DNA of 64,000 nucleotides, from NCBI GenBank assembly GCA_009760855.2, contig WPIO01000087.1:208501-272500 (forward strand). Reading direction: 5' to 3'. Within the stretch, counting starts at the first letter, position 1; every line of letters begins with the position of its first letter. Shown here piece by piece: positions 54,093 through 64,000 of the stretch. Source of the DNA: Cristatella mucedo (lineage: Eukaryota; Bryozoa; Phylactolaemata; Cristatellidae). The notes under the pieces are model-generated. The model had not been told where the DNA came from, searched no databases, and saw nothing but the letters and a program-made list of their open reading frames with translations. The translations under genes and the position numbers were made by a program.

Positions 54093-55442
54093 GCCTACAA
54101 AGGCGGACCAGCAAGCCTCCCTACATCTTCAGGCAGCTATACAACTACCATTTTCACAGTAGGCGTCGCAAAACGGCGGTTTTATTCCACGCCAAAGAAA
54201 ACAATTTTCCGCTTTCAACTTTAGATTTGAAGTGACACGCGCTGGTGACTTTAGGCCTTTATTGCCTTCAGTGGCTCCGGGGCGAGCCAGCCTTCCCACA
54301 CAATCGAATTGCATTAGAGCCGCCATTTCCACAATAGGCGTCGTGCCACTGCAGTTTTAATTCCAAATTATGGAAAGCAGTGTTACGGGTTAACCCCTTA
54401 ATCTCGTGCAATAGCGAATTGGACCACGCCGCAGTACTAATTTCAAACTGCAATACAGCCGCAGTTGCCATAGTAGCACCAATGCAACCCCGGTTTTGAT
54501 TATCAATTGTGGTCAACAGTATTTCGGGTCTACCAACAAGTATCGAGACATACTGCATTGGCGCTCTCGTGATATGGCCATACAGCTCCCACTTCCACAA
54601 TGGGCTTCGCTAAATTGCGGTGTTAAATATAATTTACGAAAAAGAAAATTAATTCCGGATATACCAACCAAATTTCATAGCATAGCGCCTGGGCATTCTC
54701 ATGCTATGCTTCCGATGGCTCGGGCCAGCCACCCTCCCTACATAGTAGAATCGCGATACAGCTGCCATTTACATAATAGGCGTCTTGCAACTGCAGTAGT
54801 GATTAACCTTTGCATACAACGGTGTTTCTGATATACCAACACAATTTCATGGTATTGGGTGTGGGCATTGTCATGCCTATGTTCTCCAATGGCATGCATG
54901 GGAAATGCACGCCTCTTTCCATAATCGCATTGCGATACAGCTGCCGTTTCAACAATAGGCAACAATAAAACAATAGGCACTGTGAAAAGGCGAAATTTTG
55001 AATCGACATTATAGAAAACAGTGCTCCGGGTGTACCCATAAAAGTTTGTGAAATTTCCCTTGTGCGTTCTCCCTCGATGGCCTCCAATGGCCCCGGCGGC
55101 CATACACTGACGAAATGAGAAACAGACGCCATTTCCATATTAAGCGGCATGCAACTGTGGTTTTGATTCCACATTATAGCCATCAGTGTTTTTGGTTTCC
55201 TCAGAGAATTTCATGCAATTTCGCATGCCCGTTGTCATGCTGTGGCCTCCGATAGTCCGGGCCCGGCAGCGTCTCTAATTAGTCGAACCACGATAGAGCT
55301 GCCGTTTCGACGACAGGCGCTACTGCGTTTGATTCAACGTTATAGAAACAGTGAACCAGGTCACCTACAAAAGTTTATGCACTTGTGCATGTGCGTTCTC
55401 ACGCAATGGCGTCTAATAGTCCAGGCTGCCGTGAAGTTTTGA
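54093..55442 (+). repeat. satellite-like tandem array, ~178-bp unit, about eight units
   Basis: The anchor motif (A/G)CAGCTGCCGTTTC...ATAGGCGTC recurs near 54137, 54316, 54451, 54578, 54752, 54930, 55110 and 55290. Four intervals are 174-180 bases and two are shorter (about 127-135). Each unit also carries a TTTTGATTCCA / TATAGAAAACAGTG part, a TACCAAC..AAATTTCATG part and a GGCCTCCGATGGCCCGGGCC-like part. Units are diverged from one another, so the array is old. Confidence 0.8.
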
Positions 55443-56135
55443 AGTGAATGTAATGTAATGTATCTCCGTCTGTAACTCCACAAAGTCATAAAGACCATGT
55501 GGGTGTTACGCAGGAGAGTTTTGTATAGCCCACTCACAGCCTAAGCGGCTTTCGGTACGCATACGGTAGCCAACAGACTTTGTCTCACACAACAAAGAGA
55601 AAGTGAGAAGCATAGCAGAGTCAGGAGAGCAAATGAGGTAGTGAGTAGCATAGAAGTAGCAGCTCAGGACCACTGAAAAGGATGTGCCATAGTCGGCAGT
55701 AGGAGAGTAGTTGTCGTTGCGTAAGAATTGTGGAAGCGAGTTCCACAGTCTAGGCCCTGCAGAGCTAAAGCTTCTGTCGCCAACTGTTCTTAAGCGGAGG
55801 AATGGCACAGCTAATTTATTGTCCACACAGGACCTGAGGGCGCGAACAGGCTGAAACTGATGCAACAGTTCAGCTACAAACGAAGGAGCCAAGCCGTGGC
55901 GGGCCGTGTGGGTCAGCGTAAGAACTTTGCTCTGTATCATCTGCTCAACCGGCATCCATCACAGCTCTTTCAGCAAATGATACACGTGCTCAAACCGCTG
56001 GGACTTGAAGACTAGCCTTGCAGCCATACTCATAGTCCGCTGCAGTGGCCTAATAGCTTTCATTGGCAGCCCAGCCAAAAGGGAATTACAACAATCAAGC
56101 CGAGACATAACTAAAGAGCTAGTTAAATTTGTGAG
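55443..56135 (-). mobile_element. LINE family B 3' end
   Basis: The tail GAATGTAATGTAATGTATCT is followed by the 3' end and C-terminal coding region on the - strand ([40 protein letters not shown]). The LLK position reads LLKEL here, not the TAG of the 44 and 51.5 kb copies, but a TGA follows it. It inserted at the end of the satellite array. Confidence 0.86.
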
Positions 56136-56935
56136 ATACAACCACTCCGCAGACATGGGTAGAGTGCCTCTGCTTGTTTTGCTCGATCTATCGGCAGCTT
56201 TTGATACCATCGATCACAAAGTTCTTCTAGAGCGCCTCTCATCTCGCCTAGGCATCACTGGCACTTCTCTGAGTGGTTCAGGTCCTATTTCAGTAAGAGA
56301 CTCAAGAGTATTGACGTGAATGGACACAGATCATTTGAGGTACCTCTGAAATATGGCGTACCTCAGGGCTCCACGGTAGGTCCGGATCTTTTCACGGTTT
56401 ATAATCTCCCTCTTGCTAATGTGATTGCCAAGCACAATCTAGGCTTTCACTTCTATGCGGATGACACTCAGTTGTACCTATGCTTTGATCCCTCCCAGCC
56501 TTCGAGCACCTCAAATTCTCAAAACTCACTTGCTGCATGTATTGATGGCATCCGCACATATATGGCAGCGAATTTTCTGAAACTAAACGATCATAAAACT
56601 AATTTACTAGTTATGGGCAAACCCAGTGTGATTCAGAGATTGGAAAGAATGACGCTCAAAGTTGGCTCTGCCAGCATATCTCCTGTCGAATCAGCTCGAA
56701 ATCTAGGTGTCATATTCCAAAGTGACCTCTCGTTAGACGACCGTATCAGCTCCACAGTCAAATCTGCCTATTTTCAGCTTCATAACATTGCTAAAATTCG
56801 GGCTTGTTTAAATAAGGATACCACGTCCAAGTTGGTCCATACATTCGTGACATCCCATCTTGACTTCTGCAACTCACTGCTTACTGGCCTACCAGCATGT
56901 GCGATCAGGTGATTGCAGCTGGTGCAAAGGCCTTA
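56130..56935 (+). mobile_element. LINE family A reverse transcriptase fragment, truncated at both ends
   Basis: It starts at ACAACCACTCCGCAGACATG and encodes [38 protein letters not shown] and [10 protein letters not shown], then RACLNKDTTSKLVHTFVTSH. It breaks off at GCGATCAGG..GGTGCAAAG (56930) without a 3' tail. It joins the LINE B copy end to end in the opposite orientation. Confidence 0.84.
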
Positions 56936-57600
56936 GGATTGAATGAAGATTTTTAAGTAAAAAGATCGCGTCGACTATAAGAATGGCTTTAAAGATATGT
57001 CCTATCGAACGTAGCCTCATAGCTTCGAAAGTAAAGTTGCTTTTCTGACCAAGTGTTGAAGAACACCGAACATGAATTACACCTTTCACACCTAAATGGC
57101 CTCAACCTATGAGGCTTAACTGGTTAGCATCATTTCTCGGTCTACATTACACTCACGCCAAATTGTCAAGTTTAATCAGATAATTTCTGCTTTGTAGGCA
57201 TTAATGGCAGTGGCTTACTAATTTGTGCGATCTCTTGGGCCTACGAGTTGTATATATGTTTATGGCTTTCGTGCGCGCCTCTTTGTACAACTACATCAGG
57301 CTGACCTGGGCGTATGCAGTGGGACCAGGAGCCAGAATTGTATGTAGTCTACAGGTGCAAGATCTGCAGGAGCGGGTTGCAAGGCCCGCAAAGTTTTCAT
57401 GCATGCGGGCTTGACCCATAATTAATGAAACCTTTTATCTCAAATTCATAGTGTTTAGCATAACATCAGCGGCACACCGCCTGACTACGGACTCAATTAC
57501 CGCGCCACCTCAAGCAGAGCACTCGGGGCCAAGCGATGCTAACGACGACTTGGACCCTAGCGGCAGCGGAAAATCGCAGGAAAGCCTAAAAGTGGCGCCC
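56936..57600. other. unassigned DNA
   Basis: No exon or repeat could be named. Confidence 0.4.
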
Positions 57601-57985
57601 CTAATAATAAGTTCCTTCAGTTATTATATACTAAGTTATTATGTTATATTATATTATATGGTTATTATATAACTTAGTTAACTATATATAATAATTATAA
57701 TATGGTTATACCTTTTAGTATACATTTATTTATGCTATACATATATAAATATTATAAATACTTATATATATAAATATATATATATTAATATATATATATA
57801 TATATATATATTATAAATAATTATTTATATATATATATATATTGTAATATGCATATATATATATACTACATATATATAATATATAATAACTATTACTTAT
57901 AGTTTTTAATAATAATTAATTATGTTTATATATATATATAACTTATATAGTTAATCATTATATAGTTAATCATATTATATAATAA
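57600..57985. repeat. AT-rich (TA)n block
   Basis: About 385 bases almost entirely A and T with many TATATA tracts. TTATATAGTTAATCA is duplicated near 57944-57970, and AATAAGTTCCTTCAG occurs on both sides (57605 and 57979). The flanking direct repeat marks the block as a discrete expansion or insertion. Confidence 0.9.
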
Positions 57986-58703
57986 GTTCCTTCAGGCCGT
58001 TAGCCAGTAGGGACGACGCCGCATCGCCTGCTTTGCCGTAGCTACCTTGCGACTTCGCCCGGTTAAAACTGATGCCCCACTGATTGTGTGGAGTCTGACA
58101 AGAGTGGCCTTGGCCTGCTACTATCTACGAACCCCTCTAGTTCGGTAGGCCCACTCCTGCTCAGTAAGTGCGCTCTCATATCGTGCCAGTCGCCGGGTCA
58201 GAGATCGCGAGCTCTGGTAGCTCTATCGCAAACCGGAAGCAAGTCAGCGAGCTGCGCGTGAACTCTCCGCCAGGTCCTAAAACAGTGCTTATCGCCCAGC
58301 CCTCCACTGGGCTGCGTCAGGGTAGAGGTCGGCACGGGATGCCTTGGGGGGCGCCGGCACGCGGGCACATCCGAGCGCCAGCTCGCAACGCCGACTAGCT
58401 CGTCCACCGCAAAGCTGCTAGCAGGAGTCCGCGTGGCGTCGAGTCCAACCGACCGAAGAGAGGCAGCCATCCGTCGAGCTCAGCCTTTGGCCGGTGTGCC
58501 TCCACCGTCCGCCCGTCGTCTCTAGTAGCATTGCTGCGATAGCAGGCAGGTAGGTGCATCTGCTGCCTAGGCTCCGACCGAAGGCAGCTCCTCTCCAACC
58601 AGAGGGCGCTCGCATGTGGCACGAGGCCAGCTCGAGCTAAAGGACGCCGTTACGAAGACGGCCGCCTTCGAAGCTACTGCGGCGCCAACAGCCGGCGGCG
58701 ACC

Positions 58704-58709
58704 TATAAA
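58704..58709 (+). promoter_or_regulatory. TATAAA, probable core promoter of the second SLC46 gene
   Basis: TATAAA in a GC-rich setting (CGACCTATAAACTC) lies 148 bases before the ATG, leaving room for a start site near 58735 and a 5' UTR of about 115 bases. Confidence 0.5.
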
Positions 58710-58851
58710 CTCATTCCACTCGCCGTCCTTCTGCGGCGGGCCGCAGCTGCAGTTGGTGCGGTCCCGTGCTTTCGGGCCTTCTCATCGCTCGTGACCTGCC
58801 GGCTGGCGTATAGTTTGCAGCCTCTCTGAGGCAGTCACACCGAAAGGTGGA

Positions 58852-60273
58852 ATGAAGCCATGCGAAGATGCAGCGGACGTGACGCATCTGTCGCAACGCT
58901 TCAAAGCGGTCACAGTGGAGCCGGTGCTGTTTGCCTACTTCGCCGCGTATACGGTGCACAAAACCGTTTCGCAGAAGCTGCTGTTCAGCAAATACTGCAA
59001 TCGCTACTACGGCGACGACGCCCCGCTGGCGTGCGACAACGCCTCGCTGACGGATGCCAACTTTGAGCTGCAAGACTCGACGTCGCACCTGCTCTTCTAC
59101 TGCACAGTCGCCACAACGTTCCCGAGCGTCGTCGTGTGCGCCTACCTAGGCGCGATCGGCGATAGCCGCAGTCGCAAGCACCCTACCATCGTGCCGCTGC
59201 TCGGAGCGACGCTGGCGTACGCTCTGTGCGCCCTGCAGGCCTACTACAAGCAGTGGGATCCTCTGTGCGCCCTGGTGAGCAGCTTCGTGCTCGGAGCCAG
59301 CGGCTACTACACGGCCTCGGTGCAGACCTGCTTCAGCTACCTGACGGCGGCCGTCGGTCCCGATGAGCGGACGCGAAAAGTTGCCGTGGCTGAGGCCGTC
59401 CTGCTTCTGTCGGAGGCTGGCAGCTCGTTCTGCGTCGGCCCGCTGGTGCAGAGCCTCGGTCTGAGCGGCACGTACGCTTTGCTGGCTGCAGTCAGCCTGC
59501 TCGGCGTCGCCTACTGTCTCGCCTGGCTTGATGACTCGCGGCCGCCAAGCCGTAATGCTGCTGGTGCTGCTGCCGCAGAAGCTTCAGAAGGCGGCCTTCG
59601 GCTGGTCGCTTCCATGCGCGACTACTTCCGGTGTGTGACTAAGAAGAGGCCCGGCCACACGTCTGCCTACATCCGGGCCTCGCTCGTCGCTTTCCTGCTC
59701 ACTTATGGTAGCAGCGTGGGCGTGTCTGACGTACTATACCTTTACCTGACGAAAGTGCACGACTTCAGCACGTCACTGTATGGCTACTTCACTGGAGCCG
59801 AGCACGGCGCCCGACTCGTGCTAGGCAGCCTGGTGCTGCTGTGCATGCGTAAGTGGTTCGATGCCAGCGATCTGACCATTGCCCTCTGCGGCTCGATGTC
59901 AGGCGCTGTCACCTACGGTCTTATTTCGGCGGCAGTGAGTCCGTGGATGACGTGGCTCACCGTGCCTTTAAACTCGCTGGAGCTGTTCTACAGTGTAGGC
60001 CTGCGAAGTTTCCTCTCGAAGGCTGTACCCGATGACGAGCAGGGTAAAATCTTCGCATTCATGTCCACAAGCGAGTGTCTGTTCACATTTCTTGCATCGC
60101 TTATCTTCAGCAACATTTACCCGCTGACGCTGCCTTTCTATCCGGGTCTCTGCTTCGTACTAGCGACCCTGCTCAACCTTGCCGCCTTCATCATCTTGGC
60201 CATCACGGCCAATCACACGCAGGCTAAGGGCTTTTATGTCACAGCCGCAGACAGCAGCATAAATGATGGCTAG
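58852..60273 (+). CDS. SLC46-family MFS transporter, second paralogue, intronless
   Basis: A complete 473-residue SLC46-type transporter on the same strand as the first, 25 kb downstream. VTVEPVLFAYF (20-30) is the family VEP segment. GAIGDSRSRK (100-109) is the MFS motif after helix 2, with Ser where most members have Gly before Arg-Lys. DDEQGKIFAFMSTSE (394-408) is the EQG motif, and SNIYPLTLPFYPGLCF matches the NSLYPATL region of PCFT. One sequon (Asn63) lies in the first loop, which is shorter than in the other paralogue. About 12 membrane segments are visible. The central loop (residues about 235-250) is Ala-rich. Codon use is GC-rich like the first copy. No introns are visible. A weak AATAAA lies at about 60660, beyond a GA microsatellite. 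The substrate is unknown, and the two paralogues are well diverged. Confidence 0.86.
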   Translation: MKPCEDAADVTHLSQRFKAVTVEPVLFAYFAAYTVHKTVSQKLLFSKYCNRYYGDDAPLACDNASLTDANFELQDSTSHLLFYCTVATTFPSVVVCAYLGAIGDSRSRKHPTIVPLLGATLAYALCALQAYYKQWDPLCALVSSFVLGASGYYTASVQTCFSYLTAAVGPDERTRKVAVAEAVLLLSEAGSSFCVGPLVQSLGLSGTYALLAAVSLLGVAYCLAWLDDSRPPSRNAAGAAAAEASEGGLRLVASMRDYFRCVTKKRPGHTSAYIRASLVAFLLTYGSSVGVSDVLYLYLTKVHDFSTSLYGYFTGAEHGARLVLGSLVLLCMRKWFDASDLTIALCGSMSGAVTYGLISAAVSPWMTWLTVPLNSLELFYSVGLRSFLSKAVPDDEQGKIFAFMSTSECLFTFLASLIFSNIYPLTLPFYPGLCFVLATLLNLAAFIILAITANHTQAKGFYVTAADSSINDG

Positions 60274-60413
60274 CGTCGCGGTAACCAATCTTCTGCCTGA
60301 GGCCTGTTGCAACAAGAAACCTTTGCTGAAACAGCAGCAGCTGTATGTTACCTTCCATCTTGTCGTTGGGCCTGCAGCTGGGATGGTGGCATATGCAGAA
60401 ACAAAGTGAGCTC

Positions 60414-60475
60414 GAGAGAGAATGAGAGAGAGAGAGAGAGAGAGAATGAGAGAGAGAGAGAGAGAGAGAGATGAC

Positions 60476-60559
<84 letters not shown>
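60414..60559. repeat. (GA)n microsatellite
   Basis: GA tracts with a few GAAT and ATGACA interruptions, total about 145 bases, probably within the 3' UTR or just after the second SLC46 gene. Confidence 0.95.
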
Positions 60560-60561
<2 letters not shown>

Positions 60562-62089
60562 AGATAAAACCGACGAGATTTAAAGAGCTACAAAGTTACA
60601 TGATAAGGTAGAAAGAGGCATAAGTGCATTTATTCATATAGCGAATGAGAGACAATTAAAATAAAAACTTGCACCCGTAAAAGAATATAGAGAACTACGC
60701 TTTGGTAGGGGGGGCTTGAGTGTTCGCCGATCAAGCTGACGAGCATGTCCCGTTTTATTAGCTCCCTCTGAAGAATCACGGGAAGATTCGATTTCTTCAT
60801 GTCCATCGCCAGCTAAGGCTGGCACAGCACGACTTTTCGTAGGGCAGATTCACTCTGGCCGCTTTCTTGTAAGCCAGTTCAGCTGGTTAAAGCGGAAGTA
60901 TATGGAGGCACATATTATCACTTCAGGCAAAACTAAAGGAAGGGTTGATCTACTGGAATGCTGTGGCCAACGTTTGAAACGCTCGGTCTTCTGAAGTTCC
61001 AGCATTTCAATGTTCAGCTAAGAGAATTCTTGCTGCAGCTACATACATACATTATCAAATTATCTCCCACTTCTTCACTTTGTTGACACATGTGATGGCT
61101 GTATCACAATGTGCCGACTAAACAAATTCATCACAGGTGACTGAATTTAAATTTAATGTAAGGAAAAGATCAACTAGGTAACTTAGGAACAGACTTTTTA
61201 AAACCCCGAGCTTAGAATAAGATAGATTGCATGCACTTTTCAGAGAGAGAAGAATACTTAGAGGCAAATATATTAATATATATGTATACAGAAAAATAGG
61301 CGCAGGCATTAGACACAGGATTCGAAAATCCGAGTAGCCCGGAAGACGGAAGAGGAAAAATGAATGTCGGAAGAAGGTCGGAATTAAAGAGAGTGGTGCG
61401 AGTTTGTCTGACGAAAATGCCTCCTGTCATCATCATCTTGTCTTCGCACGTCAGCTGACCTCTTCTGTCAGTACTCACGCGTGTCTCTGCCCATAATTTG
61501 GCCTCAGGGAGTTGCTTCATTGATGGATAATCTAAATTTCTGAATCCACATCCTCGGCTGATTAAAGCAATCTCGGTGTCGTTTCAGAAGATGGGATTCC
61601 ATCCAGGCCCGTGTGACTGCACCAGTGTGTGAGTGGTACGCCCCTCACGTAGACGCTCGCTCTCCCATTACGTTTCATGCAGCAACATTCTATCGTACTT
61701 CTGTTCAGTCAAGCGTGATCAGTATGTTGACTCTGATACGGCCATCCGACGAATTATAGAAAAACTTGCAACTACGACATAATTGTTACCGCTACTATAA
61801 GGCCTTCTTGAAGTCTTAAATATATATTAAATAGATCAGGCTATGTTAAATCCATTTGACTTCATGAACCAATCCTAATGAATATCAGCACCAGGGCTTT
61901 TAATTAGACAAAATTGTTTTAAGTTACCGCATTTACCCATTCGAAATATATCCGGCCATCATCTGTCACTCTGGGTCACTTTGAAGTCCTTGAGGAAGAA
62001 ATATTCATTTCTAGTATGTGGGAGCTAGTGGGCTAATTAAGACTGGTCTAAATGAAACAGTTGTTGTATTATTAGTTTTTGCTACATCC
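60560..62089. other. unassigned DNA
   Basis: No exon, repeat family or RNA gene could be supported. The - strand open frame at 61212-61520 (102 codons) lacks recognised motifs. Confidence 0.4.
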
Positions 62090-62285
62090 GACTTCCTACC
62101 TCAACTGCTCTCCTGACTCTGCTATGATTCCCACTTTCTCTTTGTTGCGTGAGATGAAGTCTGTTGGCTATCGAATGCGTACCGAAAGCCACTTAGGCTG
62201 TGGGTGGGCTATGCGCAACTCTCCTGCGTAACATCCATATAGTGTCTGTGGAGTTACACACAGAGATACATTCCAATAAATTACA
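62090..62285 (+). mobile_element. LINE family B 3'-terminal fragment
   Basis: CTACCTCAACTGCTCTCCTG, TTGCGTGAGATGAAGTCTGT, ACTCTCCTGCGTAACATCCA and GAGATACATTCCAATAAATT match the last 190 bases of LINE B. Confidence 0.85.
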
Positions 62286-63064
62286 TTTCTGTAGGTCAGC
62301 CAACGTTTCAAGACACGCTTTTACTGAGACTTTGGCAAATACAAGCTTTGCAATTGACCTAGATTTCTCGCCTCTTTGAAACCTCCAAAATAAAAAGCAA
62401 AAATAACCTCTACACTTGATTGTAAGAAATGAATGGGTAGGGTTTCGCACTCGATGGATGAGAACACACTTACGAGAACTTTCCGGGCACTTGACGGTGC
62501 CACGCCGGATAGCTCTGCTTCAATTGTCTGCTTTTAACAGCAGATCGCTCATTTTACGCAGGGCAGGCAGCTGATCGAACGACAGTAGCTGCCTATCCGG
62601 TGCGGCTTATGGCCACCATCATCGCCAATGTCACTCAGCGCCCGTGACCGCAGCCTGCTATTGCTAGCGGCCAGCACTCATTCACAAATAGCAGCTTCTG
62701 TCTTACCAGCCAGCGGAATCGTTTGCTCTCGAAATTTTGCAAATCTTAACATATGGGCGTCTTGAGATTTACAGTGTTTCTCTAGAAACTATTAGTCAAT
62801 CAAGCTCCCTTATTAGAACAGACCTACACATGAATTAAATATACATAATTATTAACCGAACAGCCATATTCAAGACAAACTCTATAGATCGTTTGTTAGC
62901 TGTGGTGTGAACTGAGTTAGTGTAGTCCCAAAAAGACTGAACGAACAGAAGAGCCGGTAGTAAGTCTAGCCACCTAAATTTATAACGATTAAGGAATTCA
63001 GGACGGGGATCTAATTTTGCAACCATCTACAGAAGCTTTTTTCTGAAAGATACTATCAGGGGGA
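62286..63064. other. unassigned DNA
   Basis: Nothing recognised apart from a GC-richer stretch at 62470-62680. Confidence 0.4.
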
Positions 63065-64000
63065 CTTTTAAGAAAACATTTTCCCAATTTTTCCGACAAT
63101 CGAATATGCATTTAGGATACCTTTTGAAAGACAAATATGTTAGAACTGGGATCGGAAGTTCTGACGACTTCCGAATGAAAGACAAAATGGTTATGGAAAC
63201 CACGTCTAACTCAGATGTAAACTGGAAGCAACAAATCTACAAATAAAAAACGTACCGATCTCGGCATCATATGCGACGTGTAGCTCAACTTGTCGAGCCT
63301 TGGTTGATAGCAATACATGCTTGTAGTTTGTTGAGGTGCATTCTTGTGTCTTTTATACAGCTTTTGTCCAGGGTCAGTTTGTGCTTTGTAGATTTTTTAA
63401 CTCAGCTAATACTTCATTTATCGAAGCAAAATTTTAAATGCGCGTTGAGCTTTTCTTTTCTTAAATGAGGCAAGACAAAATTCTGATTTGGCTGGATACA
63501 TTTTGCTCTATTTGTCCACGATTATGGAAAATATAGCTTCAGGACTTTTGATAGCGTATACAGCAAAATTTATCTAAAAAATATCAGAAATCTGTCTTGC
63601 TTCATTCGAAATAAGCAGAGCTGAACCCGCATTAACAAAATTTGCTTCGATAAGTGAAGTGTTAGCCGAGTTATGAAATTTACATGGTGGCAACCAACCA
63701 TGGAAATGAAGCTGTATAAGAAGTCATATGAATGAACCTCAACAAGATTCGAGCTTGTATCGCTATCTACCAAGGTTCGAAAAGTTGGGATACAAGTTAC
63801 ATATGATGCCGAGATTGGTAAACGTTTTATTTGAAATGTTTTTGCATCCGATTTACGTCAGGGTTGGATGTGATTTGCATAACAATTTTCTTTCATTCGG
63901 ACATTCGTCAAAACTTAGGATCCCAGTTCTAAGATGTTCGTCTCTTCGAAAGGTACCCTAAACACATCCTCGATTGTCGGAAAAATTGTATACGTATTTT
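63065..64000. repeat. long imperfect inverted repeat (foldback element), cut by the window end
   Basis: The left arm (about 63065-63520) is matched in reverse complement by the right arm (about 63557 to 64000), with a central spacer of about 35-40 bases. Paired landmarks are TTTTTCCGACAATCG (63094) with CGATTGTCGGAAAAA (63973), TAGAACTGGGATC (63140) with GATCCCAGTTCTA (63920), ATCTCGGCATCATATG (63258) with CATATGATGCCGAGAT (63801), and TTATCGAAGCAAAATTTT (63419) with TTTGCTTCGATAA (63640). Identity by eye is perhaps 75-80 percent. No transposase is encoded. It may be a foldback or MITE-like element. Confidence 0.85.

Overview
This window is animal nuclear DNA, almost certainly from an invertebrate. 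It holds widely spaced, spliced genes with GT-AG introns, AATAAA poly(A) signals, many CR1/L2-like non-LTR retrotransposon pieces, two tRNA-derived SINE families and dense (GA)n, (CT)n, (TA)n and (GT)n microsatellites. No bacterial, viral or organellar gene organisation is visible. I cannot name the species or phylum from sequence alone.

Five protein-coding genes can be supported. From left to right: (1) the 3' terminal exon of an SLC10 (sodium/bile-acid cotransporter family) gene, + strand, 1950-3190. (2) A complete TRIM23 (ARD1) gene, + strand, nine exons from 8019 to 26581. It encodes an N-terminal RING finger, two B-boxes, a coiled coil and a C-terminal ARF-type GTPase domain, about 616 residues in all. 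(3) An intronless SLC46-family transporter, + strand, 32344-33891. (4) A TVP23 homologue (Golgi membrane protein), - strand, six recognised exons from 44656 down to 34347. It converges on gene 3 so closely that the two poly(A) signals lie 5 bases apart. (5) A second, diverged intronless SLC46 paralogue, + strand, 58852-60273. The genes do not form one pathway. SLC10, SLC46 and TVP23 products are membrane proteins. TRIM23 is a ubiquitin ligase/GTPase that acts on endomembranes in other animals.

Most of the rest is repeats. LINE family A (3' tail with GCGCC...AGATTAAGTTCTCT... followed by ATT repeats) has about twenty fragments, several of them tandem copies of the 3' end. LINE family B (3' end close to ACACCCACATGG and a TACATTACATTA tail) has about nine. 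SINE family 1 carries a tRNA-like head and a tail that matches LINE A, which suggests it is mobilised by that LINE. SINE family 2 has a different tail. A tandem repeat of about 178 bp occupies 54.1-55.44 kb and also 50.19-50.46 kb, with a nest of LINE copies between. The right edge (about 63.07 kb to the window end) is a long imperfect inverted repeat with arms of about 460 bp, and a one-arm relative lies in a TRIM23 intron.

Layout: 1-3.5 kb SLC10 3' end; 3.5-8.0 kb repeats and unassigned DNA; 8.0-27.3 kb TRIM23 with repeat-filled introns; 27.5-31.9 kb LINE/SINE debris; 32.1-34.35 kb SLC46 gene; 34.3-44.7 kb TVP23 with LINEs in its introns; 44.7-49 kb LINE, microsatellite and SINE DNA; 49.1-50.1 kb a GC-rich, promoter-like block; 50.2-56.9 kb satellite and nested LINEs; 57.6-58.0 kb AT-rich DNA; 58.1-60.3 kb promoter and second SLC46; 60.4-63 kb mostly unassigned; 63.07-64 kb foldback element.
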